From positions 1-63,725 of the forward strand of contig JAODAT010000027.1 of the NCBI GenBank assembly GCA_025463565.1: a DNA stretch of 63,725 nucleotides. The letters are read 5' to 3'. Positions 17,932-26,004 of this stretch are shown one piece after another. Origin of the DNA: Microbacteriaceae bacterium. GTDB taxonomy: Bacteria > Actinomycetota > Actinomycetes > Actinomycetales > Microbacteriaceae. How positions within the stretch are numbered: position 1 is the first letter of the stretch; each line of letters begins with the position of its first letter. Both the position numbers and the translations under genes were made by a program. The notes beneath the pieces are model-generated. The model worked only from the letters and a program-made list of their open reading frames with translations. It did not search any database and was not told where the DNA came from.

Positions 17932-20031
17932 TCAGTCGATCGGGTCGAGGATCAGCACATCGGCATCAATGGCGAGACCGAACGGCACGACGATGCCAAC
18001 GCTTCGAGCCTCAGCGGCGGACACGACGATGTCTGTACCACGCAGACGGTAACGCCGTGATTCTGCCAGCTGCGTCGGCCGCACCCGAACCTGCTCACGA
18101 TCCGATACGCGATCGCGATCGCTGTCATAGACCAGCACACAGATCGGGTCGGAGACGTTCGTCGTCGCGTATTCGATCGAATAGGTGAGGTCGCTCGGCG
18201 AGCCGTGGCGTATCGAACGGCCACGGTGGATGACGTTCCTGATCGATTTGTACAGCACGATCAGTTCCGCCGCACGGCCCATCCGATCCTCGGCCCAGTC
18301 GAGCAGATCCGCTCCAATGCCGAGCACCCCCGCCATTGCGACCACGAATCGGAATTCGAGACTGGTGGCGCGCCGATCTCGCAGTCCCGGGTCATCCGTG
18401 ACCCAGGAGCTCATCGCGTATGCCGGATATGCCGAGAGGTAGCCGTGCTGGATGGCGAGCCTGTCGCGCGGCCCCGTTTCGTCGCTGGGCCAGACCACAT
18501 CGGCGAGCGCCAGGACGGCATTGTCGATCCGCCCGCCACCGGCCGCACAGGCTTCGAGAGTCACGTGCGGGAATTCGGCTCTCAACATTCGGAGTATGTC
18601 GTAGTAACCGCGGGTGTGCTGCAGGCTCCACTGTCGGCCATGCACATCCCCCGGCCGGCCGCCGTCGCTTATCGGACGATTCATATCCCACTTCAGGTAG
18701 GAGATGGGCGCGGAACGAAGCAGGGACCGCAGCGTCTGCATCACCCAGTCGCAAACCTCGGGACGACCGAGATCGAGTACCAGCTGATTGCGGACGAACA
18801 CCAGAGGCCGAGTTCCGGCACGGTAGACCCATTCCGGGTGGAGGCGGTAGAGGTCGCTGTCCGGGTTCACGGCCTCCGGTTCGATCCAGATTCCGAATTC
18901 CATTCCCTCCGCGATGACCGCATCCGCGAGCTCACCGATGCCGCCGGGGAACTTTGCAGGGTCCGGCGTCCAATCCCCCAGGCCGGCCCGATCGCTTGTG
19001 CGTCCGACAAACCAGCCATCGTCGACGACGAAGGTCTCGACACCCAACTTCCTGGCCCGACGGGCAAGCCGCAACTGGTGATCGAATCGGACATCGAACT
19101 CGGTAGCCATCCAAGAGTTGTAGACCACGGGACGGTGCGCGGCGTCCAGCGAACGAGCGAGCGCGTCACGCTGGTAGTGCTGCCATGCCTGGCTCACCCC
19201 CTCGACGCCGAAGCTGCTCCACACACCGAGGGCGGCAGGGCTCTCAAACAGTTCACCCGGCAGCAGGACAACCGTCGTGGTGTCGTCATCGATTCCGCAG
19301 GAAACCCTCATCCGGTCTCCGACGATCGATGACTCGACCTGCAGCCGCCACGAGCCGCTCCATTCCAGAGCCACTCCGTACGCCTCGCCCTCCCGTCCGA
19401 TCACCGCAGACTCGACTGCGACGACGGGGCTGAATGCGAGGCTCGTGACACCCTGGCGGCTGCCGATGCTGAATGTTCCGAAGCTGAGGTCGATCTGCTG
19501 GGGTTGAAATTCTTGTGCCCAGGCACCCGCCAGGTAGTGGACACGTGACCGCTGTCCCACCGGTAGCGCCCACCCCGCGCTGAAAGCTCGGGGCAATTCG
19601 ATCGTGCGATCCGCGCTCAGATTTTCGAGTGTCATCCACCGCCGCACGACGTCTGTTGCCGGCGTCGCGACGAAAGAGAGAGTCAACCTGAGTTCTCCGG
19701 TCTCATCAGCGAACGGGACCGAGAGCGACCCGGCCTCCTGCTCGAACCGAACCCCAGCGTGCTCCGCGACCCAGGTCGCACCCATCAGGGAATCGCCGCG
19801 GTCGACCAAAAGCTCGCTGAACGCCGTCTGCCTACTTCCACCCGTGGCATATTCGAGGGGCGCGACATCGGAATGCAACCGGTACTGGGGGAATCTTTGC
19901 GGTTCCGACCACGCCGGTACCCCGCCGGGAATTGGGAGTCCCCAGTGATCGAGAACCAGACCGGAGTCATCGGCCAGCAGACTCACCACGTATTCGCTTG
20001 TCGCGGTTCGAAAAGTCCACTGCCGCTGCAT
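17932..20031 (-). CDS. Alpha-galactosidase, glycoside hydrolase family 36
   Basis: A 699-residue protein of normal GH36 size. An N-terminal beta-supersandwich precedes the catalytic barrel, which starts near NSWMATEFDVRFDH. The nucleophile is Asp449 in LKWDMNR and the acid/base is Asp517 in WPSDETGPRDR; the GIWIEPEAVNPDS and CAAGGGRID motifs also fit. There is no signal peptide, so it hydrolyses imported melibiose- or raffinose-type sugars in the cytosol. Released galactose would go to GalK and GalT. The ribosome-binding site is a short AGGGA close to the ATG. A candidate AraC site lies immediately upstream. Confidence 0.95.
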   Translation of the reverse strand: MQRQWTFRTATSEYVVSLLADDSGLVLDHWGLPIPGGVPAWSEPQRFPQYRLHSDVAPLEYATGGSRQTAFSELLVDRGDSLMGATWVAEHAGVRFEQEAGSLSVPFADETGELRLTLSFVATPATDVVRRWMTLENLSADRTIELPRAFSAGWALPVGQRSRVHYLAGAWAQEFQPQQIDLSFGTFSIGSRQGVTSLAFSPVVAVESAVIGREGEAYGVALEWSGSWRLQVESSIVGDRMRVSCGIDDDTTTVVLLPGELFESPAALGVWSSFGVEGVSQAWQHYQRDALARSLDAAHRPVVYNSWMATEFDVRFDHQLRLARRARKLGVETFVVDDGWFVGRTSDRAGLGDWTPDPAKFPGGIGELADAVIAEGMEFGIWIEPEAVNPDSDLYRLHPEWVYRAGTRPLVFVRNQLVLDLGRPEVCDWVMQTLRSLLRSAPISYLKWDMNRPISDGGRPGDVHGRQWSLQHTRGYYDILRMLRAEFPHVTLEACAAGGGRIDNAVLALADVVWPSDETGPRDRLAIQHGYLSAYPAYAMSSWVTDDPGLRDRRATSLEFRFVVAMAGVLGIGADLLDWAEDRMGRAAELIVLYKSIRNVIHRGRSIRHGSPSDLTYSIEYATTNVSDPICVLVYDSDRDRVSDREQVRVRPTQLAESRRYRLRGTDIVVSAAEARSVGIVVPFGLAIDADVLILDPID

Positions 20032-20048
20032 CAGTCCCTAACTATCGG

Positions 20049-20072
20049 TGTGGCAAAACGTTGCTGTGCCTG
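20049..20072 (-). promoter_or_regulatory. Candidate AraC site upstream of the alpha-galactosidase gene
   Basis: On the minus strand the sequence contains ACGTTTTGCC, related to the GCGTTTTGTCC core of the two other sites in this locus and in the same orientation relative to its gene. It begins 18 bp before the ATG. The match is weaker than between the other two sites, so this is a candidate only. Confidence 0.35.
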
Positions 20073-20370
20073 AGCATAGGGTTGCAGCGCCATGGTCGGA
20101 ATGGCGGATCCGCTGATACTCCTGCACAAAACGGTGACCGGACCTGCGCGTTGCAGATCTGGTCACGTGTGGTTAGGCGAGTGCCGGGTCCAGAGCCGCG
20201 GAATTGAGTCGGTGTCCGGCATTGCGCTTACAACAAGTTCCGCCTGTCGCTGGCGTCGCGCTTGCGACCGGTCTTCGCGGATATCCGCTCGCCGCGGGAG
20301 TCTTCGCAGCGCTCGTCGCGGTGGGCGCCGTTCTCACTGGCAGATGCTGAATCGATCACTCTTTCGTTAA
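20073..20370. other. Non-coding stretch with a possible membrane-protein remnant
   Basis: No credible gene with a start codon is seen between the alpha-galactosidase gene and cmtR. One plus-strand frame from a stop at 20174 to a stop at 20349 reads like the tail of a hydrophobic protein (PVAGVALATGLRGYPLAAGV, then FAALVAVGAVLTGRC). It has no ATG or GTG and no ribosome-binding site. It may be the end of a deleted membrane gene once linked to cmtR. Confidence 0.3.
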
Positions 20371-20386
20371 TACAGCTCACGCTGTA
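20371..20386. promoter_or_regulatory. Palindromic operator and -10 region of cmtR
   Basis: TACAGC and GCTGTA form perfect 6-bp arms around TCAC, ending 10 bp before the cmtR ATG. A TACAGT at 20385-20390 is a reasonable -10 hexamer and would start transcription almost at the ATG, giving a leaderless message; no ribosome-binding site is visible. Overlap of the palindrome with the -10 fits the metal-relieved repression known for ArsR/SmtB-family proteins. Binding is inferred. Confidence 0.55.
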
Positions 20387-20396
20387 CAGTCATGTC

Positions 20397-20741
20397 ATGC
20401 TGACGATCGCTTCTCGACTCGACGTGATGAATCGCCTGGGGCGCGCCATGGCAGATCCGACTCGATCGCGCATCCTCATCATCCTTCTCGCCGGGCCGGC
20501 GTACCCCGCGCAGCTAGCAGACGAGCTCGGGCTGACGCGATCCAACGTGTCAAACCATCTCACCTGTCTCCGCGGATGCGGCCTTGTCGTCACCGCGCCT
20601 GAAGGCCGTCAGATCCGCTATGAGATCGCCGACCCGCACCTGGCGCTCGCGCTCACCGCTCTGACCGACGTGGTGCTCGCCGTGGACGAGGGCGCCTCGT
20701 GCCAGGACGACACCTGCACAGTCCCCGACTGCTGCAACTAA
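20397..20741 (+). CDS. cmtR: CmtR-type Cd(II)/Pb(II)-sensing ArsR-family repressor
   Basis: 114 residues. The ArsR winged helix includes MADPTRSRILIILLAGPAYP and LGLTRSNVSNHLTCLRGCGL. Cys57 and Cys61 in the recognition helix and Cys102 near the C-terminus sit at exactly the residue numbers that bind Cd/Pb in Mycobacterium tuberculosis CmtR. The tail carries three more cysteines (107, 112, 113) in a CxxDxCxxxDCC-like pattern. In this family apo-protein represses and metal binding releases DNA. The usual linked P-type or CDF metal exporter is missing; instead a tiny cysteine-rich peptide gene follows after 35 bp. Downstream transcription ends at a strong hairpin. Confidence 0.93.
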   Translation: MLTIASRLDVMNRLGRAMADPTRSRILIILLAGPAYPAQLADELGLTRSNVSNHLTCLRGCGLVVTAPEGRQIRYEIADPHLALALTALTDVVLAVDEGASCQDDTCTVPDCCN

Positions 20742-20776
20742 GCCACCCGTAGACAACGGGTTGGGAAGGAGGCGAC

Positions 20777-20842
20777 ATGACTGACTGCTGCGATGGAAGC
20801 TGTTGCACGGCAGACTGCGCTGAAAGCTGCGTCTGCTGCTAG
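20777..20842 (+). CDS. 21-residue cysteine-rich peptide, metallothionein-like
   Basis: ATG 20777 follows a near-perfect AAGGAGG ribosome-binding site with five bases between. The ORF encodes 21 residues and stops with TAG at 20840-20842. Eight residues are cysteine: 4, 5, 9, 10, 14, 18, 20 and 21, in CC, CC, C, C and CxCC-like groups. The remainder are small or acidic (Asp3, Asp6, Asp13, Glu16). There are no aromatic, Lys or Arg residues. Such a composition has few roles other than thiolate metal binding. It is downstream of cmtR and followed at once by a terminator, so cmtR plus peptide form a complete Cd/Pb-inducible unit. It is much shorter than MymT or SmtA; I know of no named family. Confidence 0.8.
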   Translation: MTDCCDGSCCTADCAESCVCC

Positions 20843-20857
20843 TAACGGCAACGTGGG

Positions 20858-20890
20858 CGCCCCGACCGGACTCGTCCGCTCGGGGCGTTT
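20858..20890 (+). terminator. Rho-independent terminator of the cmtR operon
   Basis: Arms CGCCCCGA (20858-20865) and TCGGGGCG (20880-20887) pair perfectly, the loop contains a further CGGA/TCCG pairing, and TTT follows the stem. It is 15 bp after the peptide stop, which defines the 3' end of the cmtR-peptide transcript. Confidence 0.8.
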
Positions 20891-20983
20891 CCTTCATCTG
20901 ACGCTGATGCCTCGCCCGCTGAACTGCAGTCAATATGAAGTCCGGAGGGCACAAGCCACGGCATCCACGAATTCGTCGACACA

Positions 20984-21175
20984 GTGATCGCTGCACAGGC
21001 CCTGGGCACACCCGATTTCCGGTTCACGTCCGTGTCTCCGGCCCACGAAGTCGCGGACCTCGCATTGCACCTCTGGGAGCTGGGCATACCCCGGCGACAA
21101 GCTGCAGTGACCGGCACCGACGTCGTGATCGTCACCGACTGCAACACTGTGACGTTTTGCACCGTCGTCGGCTAG
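20984..21175 (+). CDS. Hypothetical ORF, possibly a 5'-truncated gene
   Basis: From a GTG at 20984 the frame gives 63 residues ending TDCNTVTFCTVVG. Reading in the same frame extends the protein-like sequence upstream (SHGIHEFVDTVIAAQALG), but a stop lies 40 bp before the GTG and no start codon is available there. The composition looks protein-like (DFRFTSVSPAHEVADLALHL), with two cysteines near the C-terminus. No ribosome-binding site is seen. It may be the end of a decayed gene linked to metal or thiol stress; I do not recognise the family. Confidence 0.35.
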   Translation: MIAAQALGTPDFRFTSVSPAHEVADLALHLWELGIPRRQAAVTGTDVVIVTDCNTVTFCTVVG

Positions 21176-21219
21176 TCAACTAGTGACGCTACTGGCCAAT
21201 AGCCGGAGCGCGCATCGCG

Positions 21220-22806
21220 CTATGAACTGACGCCGGGCGGAAAGTAGTGCTTCTCGGTCGGCATTCCTGAACTCAACGCGATGACCGCATCCCGAATCTC
21301 GCGGTCACGCCCTGTGAAGCGCTGCGTCTGCTGGCGGCGAAACTCAGACCATGACGGAACGACAAAGCTCTCGAGTAGCTGGCGTGCATCCTCGCCGCTC
21401 TCGTAGAGCCGCCAGCGGGTCGCTCCCGTGCGTCGCCGCGAGCTGGCGAGCGTGGTCATCTCAGCCTCGAACGCGGCACGATTCTCTGGTGCGACGTCGT
21501 AAGTGACCATGATCGTGACCGGCCCGTCGGTTGGATGTGGTTCGAAGACGAGCATCGGAACTGGCCACGCGAGGTCGACCGTCCGATCAATGTGGCCGGT
21601 GGAGGCGTGTAGCGGCAGAAGCGGAACGCTCGCCGCGACGAGCACAAGCAGTCCCGCGGTCATGGTGAGTGCGAGCGGAGTTCCGACGGCCTGCGCGACT
21701 GCGCCCCAAAGGTATGACCCGATGGCCATCGTTCCCATGAATACGAGAATGTAAGTGGCTGCTCCTCGAGACCGAACCCATTGCGGGAGTGTCAACTGCA
21801 GCGACGAGTTAAGCACGGTGAGCGTGCCGATCCATGCGATACCGCACAGAATTAGCAGCACGAACGCCGCGGCGAACGGCAGGAACGCGGCCCCGGCCAC
21901 CCCGGCCGCGTAGAGCAGCGCACTCGCTGCGAGGATCACATTGTCCTTCAGACGTGCTCGCGCGAGCGGCAGGGCGAAGACGCCTGCGACCGCCCCGATG
22001 CCGAGGGCGCCGAGCAGAGCACCGTAGCCCGCGGACGTCAGGTGCATCCGGTTCGCGACAAGTGGCAAGAGAGCCCACAGGGCGCTCGCGGGGAGCGCGA
22101 AGAGAGCGGAGCGCAGCAGGATGCGCCGGATCAAATGGGCGGATGCGACGTACCGCACGCCTGCGGCGAGTGCACCCCAGAACGGCTCGCGGTCATCCAG
22201 CCCCGGTTGCGATTCGCGCTTCCACCACAGTAAAGCGGCAACCGCCGCGATGAAGCTGAGCGCGTTGATGCCGAACACGACGGAGGTTCCGAAGAGTGAC
22301 AGCACGATACCCGCGAGCGCCGGCCCGATGGCTCGCGCGCCGTTGACCGTAACACCTCCGAGACCGGACGCGGCGGAGATCTGATCGCGCGGGACGAGCT
22401 CTGGCTGGATCGACTGCCACGCTGGCCCGGTGATCGCGGACGCGGCCCCGAGCAGAGCGGTGAAGAGCAGCAGTAGCCACGGGCTGAGTCCGTTCAGCGC
22501 GGCGACGATGGTCAGTGCGATTGTGACTACGGCACTGACGCCCGATCCCCAGATCAGTAATTTGCGGCGGTCGAGGGAATCGGAGAGTACGCCGGCCGGC
22601 AGGGACAACAGGATGGATGGCGCAAGGCTTGCAGTCTGCACGAGGGCGATGATCGTGGCCCCCGCTGCGCTGTCGACCAGGAACCACTGGGCGCCGACTG
22701 TCTGCATCCAGGTCCCGACATTGCTGCCGAGCTGGGCGAACCACAGCACGCGGAAGACGGGGATCGCAAGCGGCGCCCACGCGGAAACCGCCTGCTTGCT
22801 CACCAT
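21220..22806 (-). CDS. MFS exporter with C-terminal monooxygenase-like domain
   Basis: About 528 residues from ATG 22806, chosen over GTG 22812 because AGGG lies eight bases upstream. Residues 1-400 form a 10-12 helix MFS carrier of the enterobactin exporter/MFS_3 type, with FRVLWFAQLGSNVGTWMQTVG and the loop GVLSDSLDRRKLL. The last ~110 residues are soluble (VTIMVTYDVAPENRAAFEAE, then TGATRWRLYE and FVVPSWSEFRRQQTQRFT) and resemble antibiotic-biosynthesis-monooxygenase (ABM) dimeric barrels. This two-part architecture is known in actinobacterial MFS proteins, but its purpose is unclear. It is monocistronic. The substrate is unknown, probably a small molecule or siderophore. Confidence 0.85.
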   Translation of the reverse strand: MVSKQAVSAWAPLAIPVFRVLWFAQLGSNVGTWMQTVGAQWFLVDSAAGATIIALVQTASLAPSILLSLPAGVLSDSLDRRKLLIWGSGVSAVVTIALTIVAALNGLSPWLLLLFTALLGAASAITGPAWQSIQPELVPRDQISAASGLGGVTVNGARAIGPALAGIVLSLFGTSVVFGINALSFIAAVAALLWWKRESQPGLDDREPFWGALAAGVRYVASAHLIRRILLRSALFALPASALWALLPLVANRMHLTSAGYGALLGALGIGAVAGVFALPLARARLKDNVILAASALLYAAGVAGAAFLPFAAAFVLLILCGIAWIGTLTVLNSSLQLTLPQWVRSRGAATYILVFMGTMAIGSYLWGAVAQAVGTPLALTMTAGLLVLVAASVPLLPLHASTGHIDRTVDLAWPVPMLVFEPHPTDGPVTIMVTYDVAPENRAAFEAEMTTLASSRRRTGATRWRLYESGEDARQLLESFVVPSWSEFRRQQTQRFTGRDREIRDAVIALSSGMPTEKHYFPPGVSS

Positions 22807-22988
22807 GGCCACAACCCTAATGAATCTGTGGATGTGGCGTGTCGGCGGTGTCGATGTCCCGCCGGATGGGTTGGGCCTGGAGTGTTCCCGGCATTCTTCG
22901 ATCTCGAAAGGACCCGTTTTCGACGTCTAGCGGATCGTCTACCTCGACCCGGCTGTCTTCCATCTCATGTGAGCTCCGACCGGAGTAA

Positions 22989-24149
22989 TCACGCGGCGTC
23001 GCCTTTTTCGACGGGCGACGAGGCGGTGCCCAACACCTTCCGAATGGCCTCGAGGTACGCGGTTCCGCGATCGGTGTCGGGCTCGAGTGCTGATCCCTCG
23101 GTCCACTCGTTCCACGCGTTGATTGTGAGCATCGGATGCGCCAGATGCTGCCTGTCGAGGAGTTCGGCGGCGCGCATGAGTCCGCGCTCAAACTGCGCGG
23201 GGGTCGCGTCCAGCACGGGAAACCATGGATACCCGCCCGGCTCGAACGGCAGGTCCTGGACTGTGCGAGGGCTCGAGTCCCAGCCGACGGTGACATTGGG
23301 AATGAACGGGACACTCAGCTCGGCCGAATAGGTCTCGTAGGCAGCGAAGGCGTCGTCGGCGACAGCATCCCATTGCGCCTCCGGGAACCCCTTCGCTGAG
23401 ATGTCGCTGTGATGTACCCAGACATATGAGCTGGCTGAGGCGAAACCCAGCTTGTCGATCAACTCCTCCGGCTTCGCTGTCGTGACCGCATGCGGCAGCA
23501 CTCCGAAACCCCACACTGTCGCATCCAGGTAGAGCCCGCGGTAACCTGCGGCCACTGTCTTGCGGCGGAAATCATCGAGAGCGTCCCGCGTGGCTTCCAC
23601 TCCGCCAAGCCCCTCGATCAGCGATCCAATTTCATAGATCGAGAAGAACGGCTGCCCGTCGACACTGAGATATTCGGGCTGGGAGAAATAGTTCTCGATG
23701 ACGTGGTCGACCATGGCGTCGAACGCCGTGCGGCCGACTGGGCCGGGCCGGAGCACCTCGTGTTCGCCCTTACCAGCAGGGAAGATCTCGACCCAGTCGT
23801 GGTTCGCCCACATCAATGTGAATTCGACGCGACCGCGATTCTTTGCGCCAAGATAGCCCCGGTCAAGGGCGCCTTCAAGGAACGGGCCCTCGTCGTGCCA
23901 GTAAAAATCGAACGCAAATGCGTCGACGCCATGATCGGCGGCGAGGTCGATCTTGCCTGCCATTACTTCGGGGTCGGATTCGTCGAGGTATCCCTCGGCC
24001 GGAACTCGCGGCTGCCTGTGGCCCGGGAATCGGGGCCGCCCGTCCTGCAAAAGCTGCCACTCGGTCCACCCATCGCCATAGCGCGTCGATAGTCGTTCGT
24101 CGGGGTGCCAACCGGGGAAATAGTAGGCCAAGACGGTAGGGCGGGTCAT
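22989..24149 (-). CDS. GH99-like (WbsX-type) glycan-processing protein
   Basis: About 386 residues from ATG 24149, with GAAAGG eight bases upstream. The opening VLAYYFPGWHPDERL, then WTEWQLL, DAFAFDFYWHDEG, TLMWANHDWVE and the closing INAWNEWTEGSALEPD are typical of the GH99/WbsX-like family of TIM-barrel proteins. Several members act on mannan-type or surface glycans, but many are uncharacterised. It has no signal peptide, so it probably handles an imported oligosaccharide. It ends a four-gene operon behind a sugar ABC importer, 34 bp after the MalG-type permease. Confidence 0.85.
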   Translation of the reverse strand: MTRPTVLAYYFPGWHPDERLSTRYGDGWTEWQLLQDGRPRFPGHRQPRVPAEGYLDESDPEVMAGKIDLAADHGVDAFAFDFYWHDEGPFLEGALDRGYLGAKNRGRVEFTLMWANHDWVEIFPAGKGEHEVLRPGPVGRTAFDAMVDHVIENYFSQPEYLSVDGQPFFSIYEIGSLIEGLGGVEATRDALDDFRRKTVAAGYRGLYLDATVWGFGVLPHAVTTAKPEELIDKLGFASASSYVWVHHSDISAKGFPEAQWDAVADDAFAAYETYSAELSVPFIPNVTVGWDSSPRTVQDLPFEPGGYPWFPVLDATPAQFERGLMRAAELLDRQHLAHPMLTINAWNEWTEGSALEPDTDRGTAYLEAIRKVLGTASSPVEKGDAA

Positions 24150-24183
24150 GCGTTGTTTGCCTTTCGGAGAGAATTTCGTGCGG

Positions 24184-25035
24184 TCATCCGCGCAGTGCAC
24201 CCTGGGTTAGACCCGAGATGAAGAAGCGCTGCAGAACGATGAAGAGCACGATGATCGGCAGCACGGTGATGACCGCGCAGGCGAAGATCACCGGCTGATT
24301 GTTGGAGATGAGGCTGCGGAACCCGATCGTGGCCAGCGGGAGCGTCTGGTTGCCCGGCGTTGACAGGAAGAACAGCGACACGATCAGGTCGTTCCAGACG
24401 GAGATGGCGGTCAGGATGACGACGGTAGCGGTCACTGGCCGAAGCAACGGGAACACGATACTGACGAACGTACGAACATCGCCGGCGCCGTCGATGCGCG
24501 CCGCCTCCTCGAGTTCCAAAGGGACGGAACGGAGGAAGCCGGTATAGAGGAACACCGCAAGTGGCAGGCCTGCACCGACCTGCACGATGATCACTCCCGG
24601 AAGGCTGTCGGTCAGACCGGCGCCGGCGAAGATTTTGAAGAGCAGAGGAAGCCCCAGCTGAAACGGGACGATCAGCCCCAGCACGAAGTAGACGTAGAAA
24701 CCGCCACCGCCGCGGCCTCGCCAGCGGACTATGCCGTACGCCGCTAGCGAGGCAAGCACCACCACGCCCACGACCGATGCCGCCGTGATGATCAGTGTGT
24801 TGACGAAAGCGATCGGAATCGCACCCTGATTCCACGCCGCGAGGTAGTTGCTGATATCGAATGACTCGGGAAACGCGAGCGGAGCGACTCCATAGGCCAA
24901 CGAGGTGCGCAGCGATATGAAAACGAGGAAGACCAGGGGTACCAGGATGACGACTGCCCAGATGATCGCGGGCAACAGCCGCGCAAAGTCCACGGCGCGA
25001 GCTGCTCTGCGTTGGCGCGAACGTGTGGCGCTCAT
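24184..25035 (-). CDS. Sugar ABC transporter permease (MalG type)
   Basis: 283 residues, six transmembrane helices, basic N-terminus. The EAA loop reads EEAARIDGAGDVRTFVSIVF and the C-terminus RFFISGLTQGALRG is typical of MalG-like permeases. Its ATG overlaps the stop of the MalF-type gene by four bases. It pairs with that protein to import the sugar bound by the lipoprotein at 26005-27294. Confidence 0.95.
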   Translation of the reverse strand: MSATRSRQRRAARAVDFARLLPAIIWAVVILVPLVFLVFISLRTSLAYGVAPLAFPESFDISNYLAAWNQGAIPIAFVNTLIITAASVVGVVVLASLAAYGIVRWRGRGGGGFYVYFVLGLIVPFQLGLPLLFKIFAGAGLTDSLPGVIIVQVGAGLPLAVFLYTGFLRSVPLELEEAARIDGAGDVRTFVSIVFPLLRPVTATVVILTAISVWNDLIVSLFFLSTPGNQTLPLATIGFRSLISNNQPVIFACAVITVLPIIVLFIVLQRFFISGLTQGALRG

Positions 25036-25937
25036 GCGTCGATCTCCCTTCGGCGCAGCAGGACGACCGATACAAGAGCAACGACGAGAATGACCGCCGT
25101 TAGCGCGAAGTCGATCGCCGACGCGTACCCGAACCGGGCGAAGCCGCCCTCCGATGTGACCCGCATCACGATCGACTCCGTAGCCGTCCCCGGACCACCT
25201 TGGGTGAGCACGTAGATGATGTCGAACACTTTGAACCCACCGATCAGGGTGAGCACGATGTTGATGGTGGCGGCGGGAGCCAGAAGTGGCCAGGTGATGT
25301 TGCGAAACTGTCCCCAGGCGCCGGCACCATCGAGGCGGGCGGCTTCATAGAGCTCGGCCGGGATCGTCGAAAGTCCGGCGAGGAAGATCAGCATCGTGAA
25401 CCCGCTCCACTGCCACAGGTTCATCGCAATGACGCTTGCCATCGCCAGGTTGGAGTTCCCGAGCCAGTTCTGAGCGAGAAACCCTAAGCCGGGCGCTTCT
25501 GACATCGCTCGCAGGATGCCGGAGTTCGGATCGAAGATGACCGTTCCGAGGAAGCCGAGTACAACGCCACTGATGGCGATCGGAAGGACGATGATCGTCC
25601 GCAGCACGCTGATGAATCTGCCGGGCTTCTTGAGCGTCACGGCGAGCAGCAGCCCGAGACCGATCTGCAGCGGCGCATTGCACACCGTGAACAGGATTGT
25701 GTTCCAGAACGCCTGCAGCGTCTGCTGGTCCCCGAACAACCGAGCGAAATTCTGGAGGCCCACGAAGGCGAACTCTGAGCCGAACCCCGTCCAGTCGGTG
25801 AACGAGTAGAACAGGTTCTCAACGATAGGCAGCAGGATGACGACAGCGAAGACGATTGCCGCGGGTGCGATGAAGAGCAGCTTGGTGGTGTTGCGGAGCC
25901 GCCGGCGCCGGGGGCGAATCGTCGAATCGGCTGTCAT
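25032..25937 (-). CDS. Sugar ABC transporter permease (MalF type)
   Basis: 301 residues with six helices. The EAA loop reads YEAARLDGAGAWGQFRNITW, and the segment VLTQGGPGTATESIVMRV is a well-conserved MalF/LacF stretch. It sits 67 bp after the binding-protein stop, across a strong hairpin, and overlaps the next permease. No ATPase gene is linked, so a shared MsiK-type ATPase is likely. Confidence 0.95.
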   Translation of the reverse strand: MTADSTIRPRRRRLRNTTKLLFIAPAAIVFAVVILLPIVENLFYSFTDWTGFGSEFAFVGLQNFARLFGDQQTLQAFWNTILFTVCNAPLQIGLGLLLAVTLKKPGRFISVLRTIIVLPIAISGVVLGFLGTVIFDPNSGILRAMSEAPGLGFLAQNWLGNSNLAMASVIAMNLWQWSGFTMLIFLAGLSTIPAELYEAARLDGAGAWGQFRNITWPLLAPAATINIVLTLIGGFKVFDIIYVLTQGGPGTATESIVMRVTSEGGFARFGYASAIDFALTAVILVVALVSVVLLRRREIDA

Positions 25938-25959
25938 GGTGTTCCTTCGAGGGCGGGGT

Positions 25960-25987
25960 GGTCGCGCCCGCCCAAGCGGGCGCGACC
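25960..25987 (-). terminator. Perfect 12-bp hairpin between binding-protein and permease genes
   Basis: GGTCGCGCCCGC and GCGGGCGCGACC pair perfectly around a CCAA loop, 17 bp after the solute-binding protein stop. No T tract follows in the direction of transcription, so partial termination or mRNA 3'-end protection is more likely than full termination. This would keep binding-protein expression above that of the permeases, as in the malEFG intergenic repeat. The structure is seen; the role is inferred. Confidence 0.65.
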
Positions 25988-26004
25988 GGGAGTGAACCGG
26001 ACGG

